5,662 nt of DNA, from the NCBI RefSeq assembly GCF_003481825.1, contig NZ_QULW01000035.1, forward strand, positions 1-5,662, written 5' to 3'. Below are positions 5,151 to 5,662 of the stretch, piece by piece. A program made the position numbers and the translations under genes. The notes beneath the pieces are model-generated. The model was not told where the DNA came from. It saw only the letters and a program-made list of their open reading frames with translations, and searched no databases. This DNA comes from Clostridium sp. OM02-18AC (GTDB taxonomy: Bacteria > Bacillota > Clostridia > Lachnospirales > Lachnospiraceae). Position 1 is the stretch's first letter, and each line of letters begins with the position of its first letter.

Positions 5151-5179
5151 ATTATACCATAGTGGCAGAAATGCCACAA
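5151..5179 (-). promoter_or_regulatory. Promoter of toxin RNA I
   Basis: On the minus strand TTGTGG (5179-5174), a 17-bp spacer and TATAAT (5156-5151), with an extended -10 (TG one base before TATAAT). GTGGCA-TTTC-TGCCAC, a perfect 6-bp inverted repeat (5162-5177), overlaps the -35 and spacer and may be an operator. A weaker upstream pair on the same strand (TTGACA 5230-5225, GATAAT 5205-5200, 19-bp spacer) is also possible. Confidence 0.75.
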
Positions 5180-5217
5180 GAAGCCATTTCCCCTTGTTTA
5201 TTATCAGAGCCATAAGG

Positions 5218-5274
5218 AAAAGAGTGTCAAGGGCGGTCGAAAGACCGCAGCGTTTACCCTTGATACTCTTTTTT
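5218..5274 (+). terminator. Long nested-hairpin terminator with GAAA loop
   Basis: AAAAGAGTGTCAAGGG (5218-5233) pairs with CCCTTGATACTC plus T's (5257-5272), with one G-U wobble. Inside it GCGGTC (5233-5238) and GACCGC (5243-5248) form a perfect stem closed by a GAAA tetraloop. Six T's (5269-5274) follow. On the minus strand the same structure ends in TTTT, so it may act in both directions and insulate the toxin locus from the transfer region. No plus-strand gene lies directly before it, which is odd for a simple terminator. Confidence 0.7.
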
Positions 5275-5527
5275 GTTGGCTATCATGCCGGAGGGGGAAA
5301 CGGCTGTCCGTCCGTTCCGTCACTTCCCCTTGTGCTTCATTGTCTGTTCCGGCGGAAGAAAGTAAAGGGTGGTCTGCGACCATTTTTTATCTGCTGCATT
5401 CGCTGATCGGCAAGCCGAAGCTCATACTGCAGATAAAAAACAAGCCCTTGACTGTCTCCCTCCTACACTTCCAAAGTCGCCCAAGAGGAAGTAAGCTCCA
5501 CTGTATTTCTGGCGAAATCCACGCACG
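5275..5527. other. Non-coding structured stretch between toxin locus and mob promoter
   Basis: I see no convincing gene here: open frames lack binding sites and look random in composition. It holds TTGGCTATCA (5276-5285), an inverted copy of the mob-region motif; AACGG/CCGTT (5299-5303 with 5312-5316); the short palindrome TTCCGGCGGAA (5347-5357); a small TGGTC/GACCA hairpin followed by six T's (5370-5388); and the 12-bp inverted repeat at 5383-5440. About 5441-5527 shows nothing I can name. The stretch may be part of the transfer origin, a strand-initiation site or spacer. Confidence 0.5.
5383..5440. repeat. 12-bp perfect inverted repeat with nested hairpin
   Basis: TTTTTTATCTGC (5383-5394) and GCAGATAAAAAA (5429-5440) are perfect reverse complements, separated by 34 bp that contain a smaller stem TCGG-CAAG-CCGA (5407-5418). 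The A/T-tract ends make it a candidate protein site, cruciform or weak bidirectional terminator. Its role is unknown. Confidence 0.65.
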
Positions 5528-5585
5528 AATATATCCGCTTGACAAGTGGCTATCACTATGCTATATTATGTGTAGCGGATATATT
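5528..5585. repeat. 12-bp inverted repeat flanking the mob promoter
   Basis: AATATATCCGCT (5528-5539) and AGCGGATATATT (5574-5585) are perfect reverse complements. With a 2-nt bulge the pairing extends over ACA (5542-5544) and TGT (5571-5573). The left arm ends on the first base of the -35; the right arm begins at the predicted transcription start. That symmetry suggests operator half-sites for a repressor of the mob operon, or an element of the transfer origin. Confidence 0.7.
5539..5567 (+). promoter_or_regulatory. Promoter of the mobilization operon
   Basis: Consensus TTGACA (5539-5544), 17-bp spacer, TATATT (5562-5567), with an extended -10 (TGC just before it). The predicted start is near 5574. 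Across the circular junction the transcript would run about 150 nt through the oriT-like hairpin to the gene at 125. The spacer contains GGCTATCACT (5548-5557), whose inverted copy AGTGATAGCC recurs at 5599-5608 and 93-102, pointing to operator control, plausibly by one of the RHH proteins of the operon. Confidence 0.8.
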
Positions 5586-5586
5586 G

Positions 5587-5631
5587 CAAGTTCCCTAAAG
5601 TGATAGCCTAACGGCTACACTTTAGAACTTG
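5587..5631. other. oriT: Candidate origin of transfer (oriT) hairpin
   Basis: A 19-bp imperfect inverted repeat: CAAGTT (5587-5592), bulge CC, CTAAAGTG (5595-5602), bulge A, TAGCC (5604-5608), loop TAAC, then GGCTA (5613-5617), CACTTTAG (5618-5625) and AACTTG (5626-5631). It crosses the circular junction and lies about 100 bp upstream of the mob genes, followed by the C-rich hairpin at 31-49. Relaxases of this class recognise such repeats and nick a short distance away. I see no nick sequence I can name, so the exact cut site is unknown. It could instead be purely regulatory. Confidence 0.6.
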
Positions 5632-5662
5632 TGAGGGTGGCAAAGCCCCCCTTCAATCCCCC
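5604..5662. repeat. Terminal direct repeat, right copy (circular junction)
   Basis: Exact repeat of 1-59. It contains the loop and right arm of the oriT-like hairpin plus a C-rich segment. It should be counted once when the plasmid is closed. Confidence 0.9.

Noticed and set aside
5016..5213. Longer 65-aa version of the toxin starting at 5213
   Set aside because: Its start lies upstream of the RNA I promoter and has no ribosome binding site, while the ATG at 5102 has a near-consensus one and gives a typical toxin length.
4871..5215. 114-aa plus-strand frame over the toxin locus
   Set aside because: It runs through a strong terminator and opposite the toxin gene, has no ribosome binding site, and its sequence has no protein-like features.
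5340..5603. 87-aa plus-strand frame before the junction
   Set aside because: No binding site, random composition, and it overlaps the inverted repeats and the mob promoter.
1..5662. Insertion sequence, transposase, tRNA or rRNA genes
   Set aside because: No frame shows transposase or integrase motifs and no stretch folds or reads like a tRNA or rRNA.

Overview
The window looks like one complete small mobilizable plasmid, linearised. Its first 59 bases (1-59) recur exactly as its last 59 (5604-5662), which is what an assembler leaves when it walks around a circle. Closing it there gives a circle of 5603 bp. Strong AGGAGG-type ribosome binding sites, the mobilization and replication gene families, and a Gram-positive style Fst-like toxin-antitoxin locus all point to a Firmicute. 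A gut Clostridia/Lachnospiraceae host is my best guess, but that rests on inference, not a database match.

Layout, read around the circle. (1) Mobilization module: a TTGACA-17-TATATT promoter (5539-5567) set inside a large inverted repeat, an oriT-like 19-bp imperfect hairpin (5587-5631, crossing the junction), then four tightly overlapping genes: an RHH-like accessory protein (125-760), MobC (753-1073), a MOB_P-type relaxase (1034-2149) and a MobB-like coiled-coil/membrane protein (1827-2405). The last of these is encoded for 323 nt out of frame inside the relaxase tail. (2) Cargo: an AT-richer gene for a secreted protein of unknown function (2540-3094), preceded by a possible five-codon leader. 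(3) Replication: four roughly 99-bp direct repeats (3108-3430), three of which carry a hairpin, then an AT palindrome and a 460-aa replication protein with archaeo-eukaryotic-primase-like motifs and a C-terminal HTH (3476-4858). The first hairpin is also the rho-independent terminator of the cargo gene. (4) Maintenance: a compact type I toxin-antitoxin locus built like par of pAD1 (4866-5179). Two convergent RNAs share a bidirectional terminator. The minus-strand RNA (about 210 nt) encodes a 28-aa membrane toxin. The plus-strand RNA (about 70 nt) carries diverged direct repeats that make it antisense to the toxin start region. (5) A structured non-coding stretch (5218-5527) with a nested GNRA-loop terminator and a 12-bp inverted repeat, leading back to the mobilization promoter.

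Together the genes form a minimal replicate-mobilize-persist plasmid. Rep acts on the repeat array. MobC, the relaxase and the accessory proteins act at the oriT-like site and would borrow a conjugation pore from a co-resident element. The antisense-controlled toxin would kill plasmid-free daughters. The secreted protein is the only cargo and its function is open. The most interesting part is the toxin-antitoxin locus, followed by the dual-use repeat/terminator array and the relaxase/MobB overlap.
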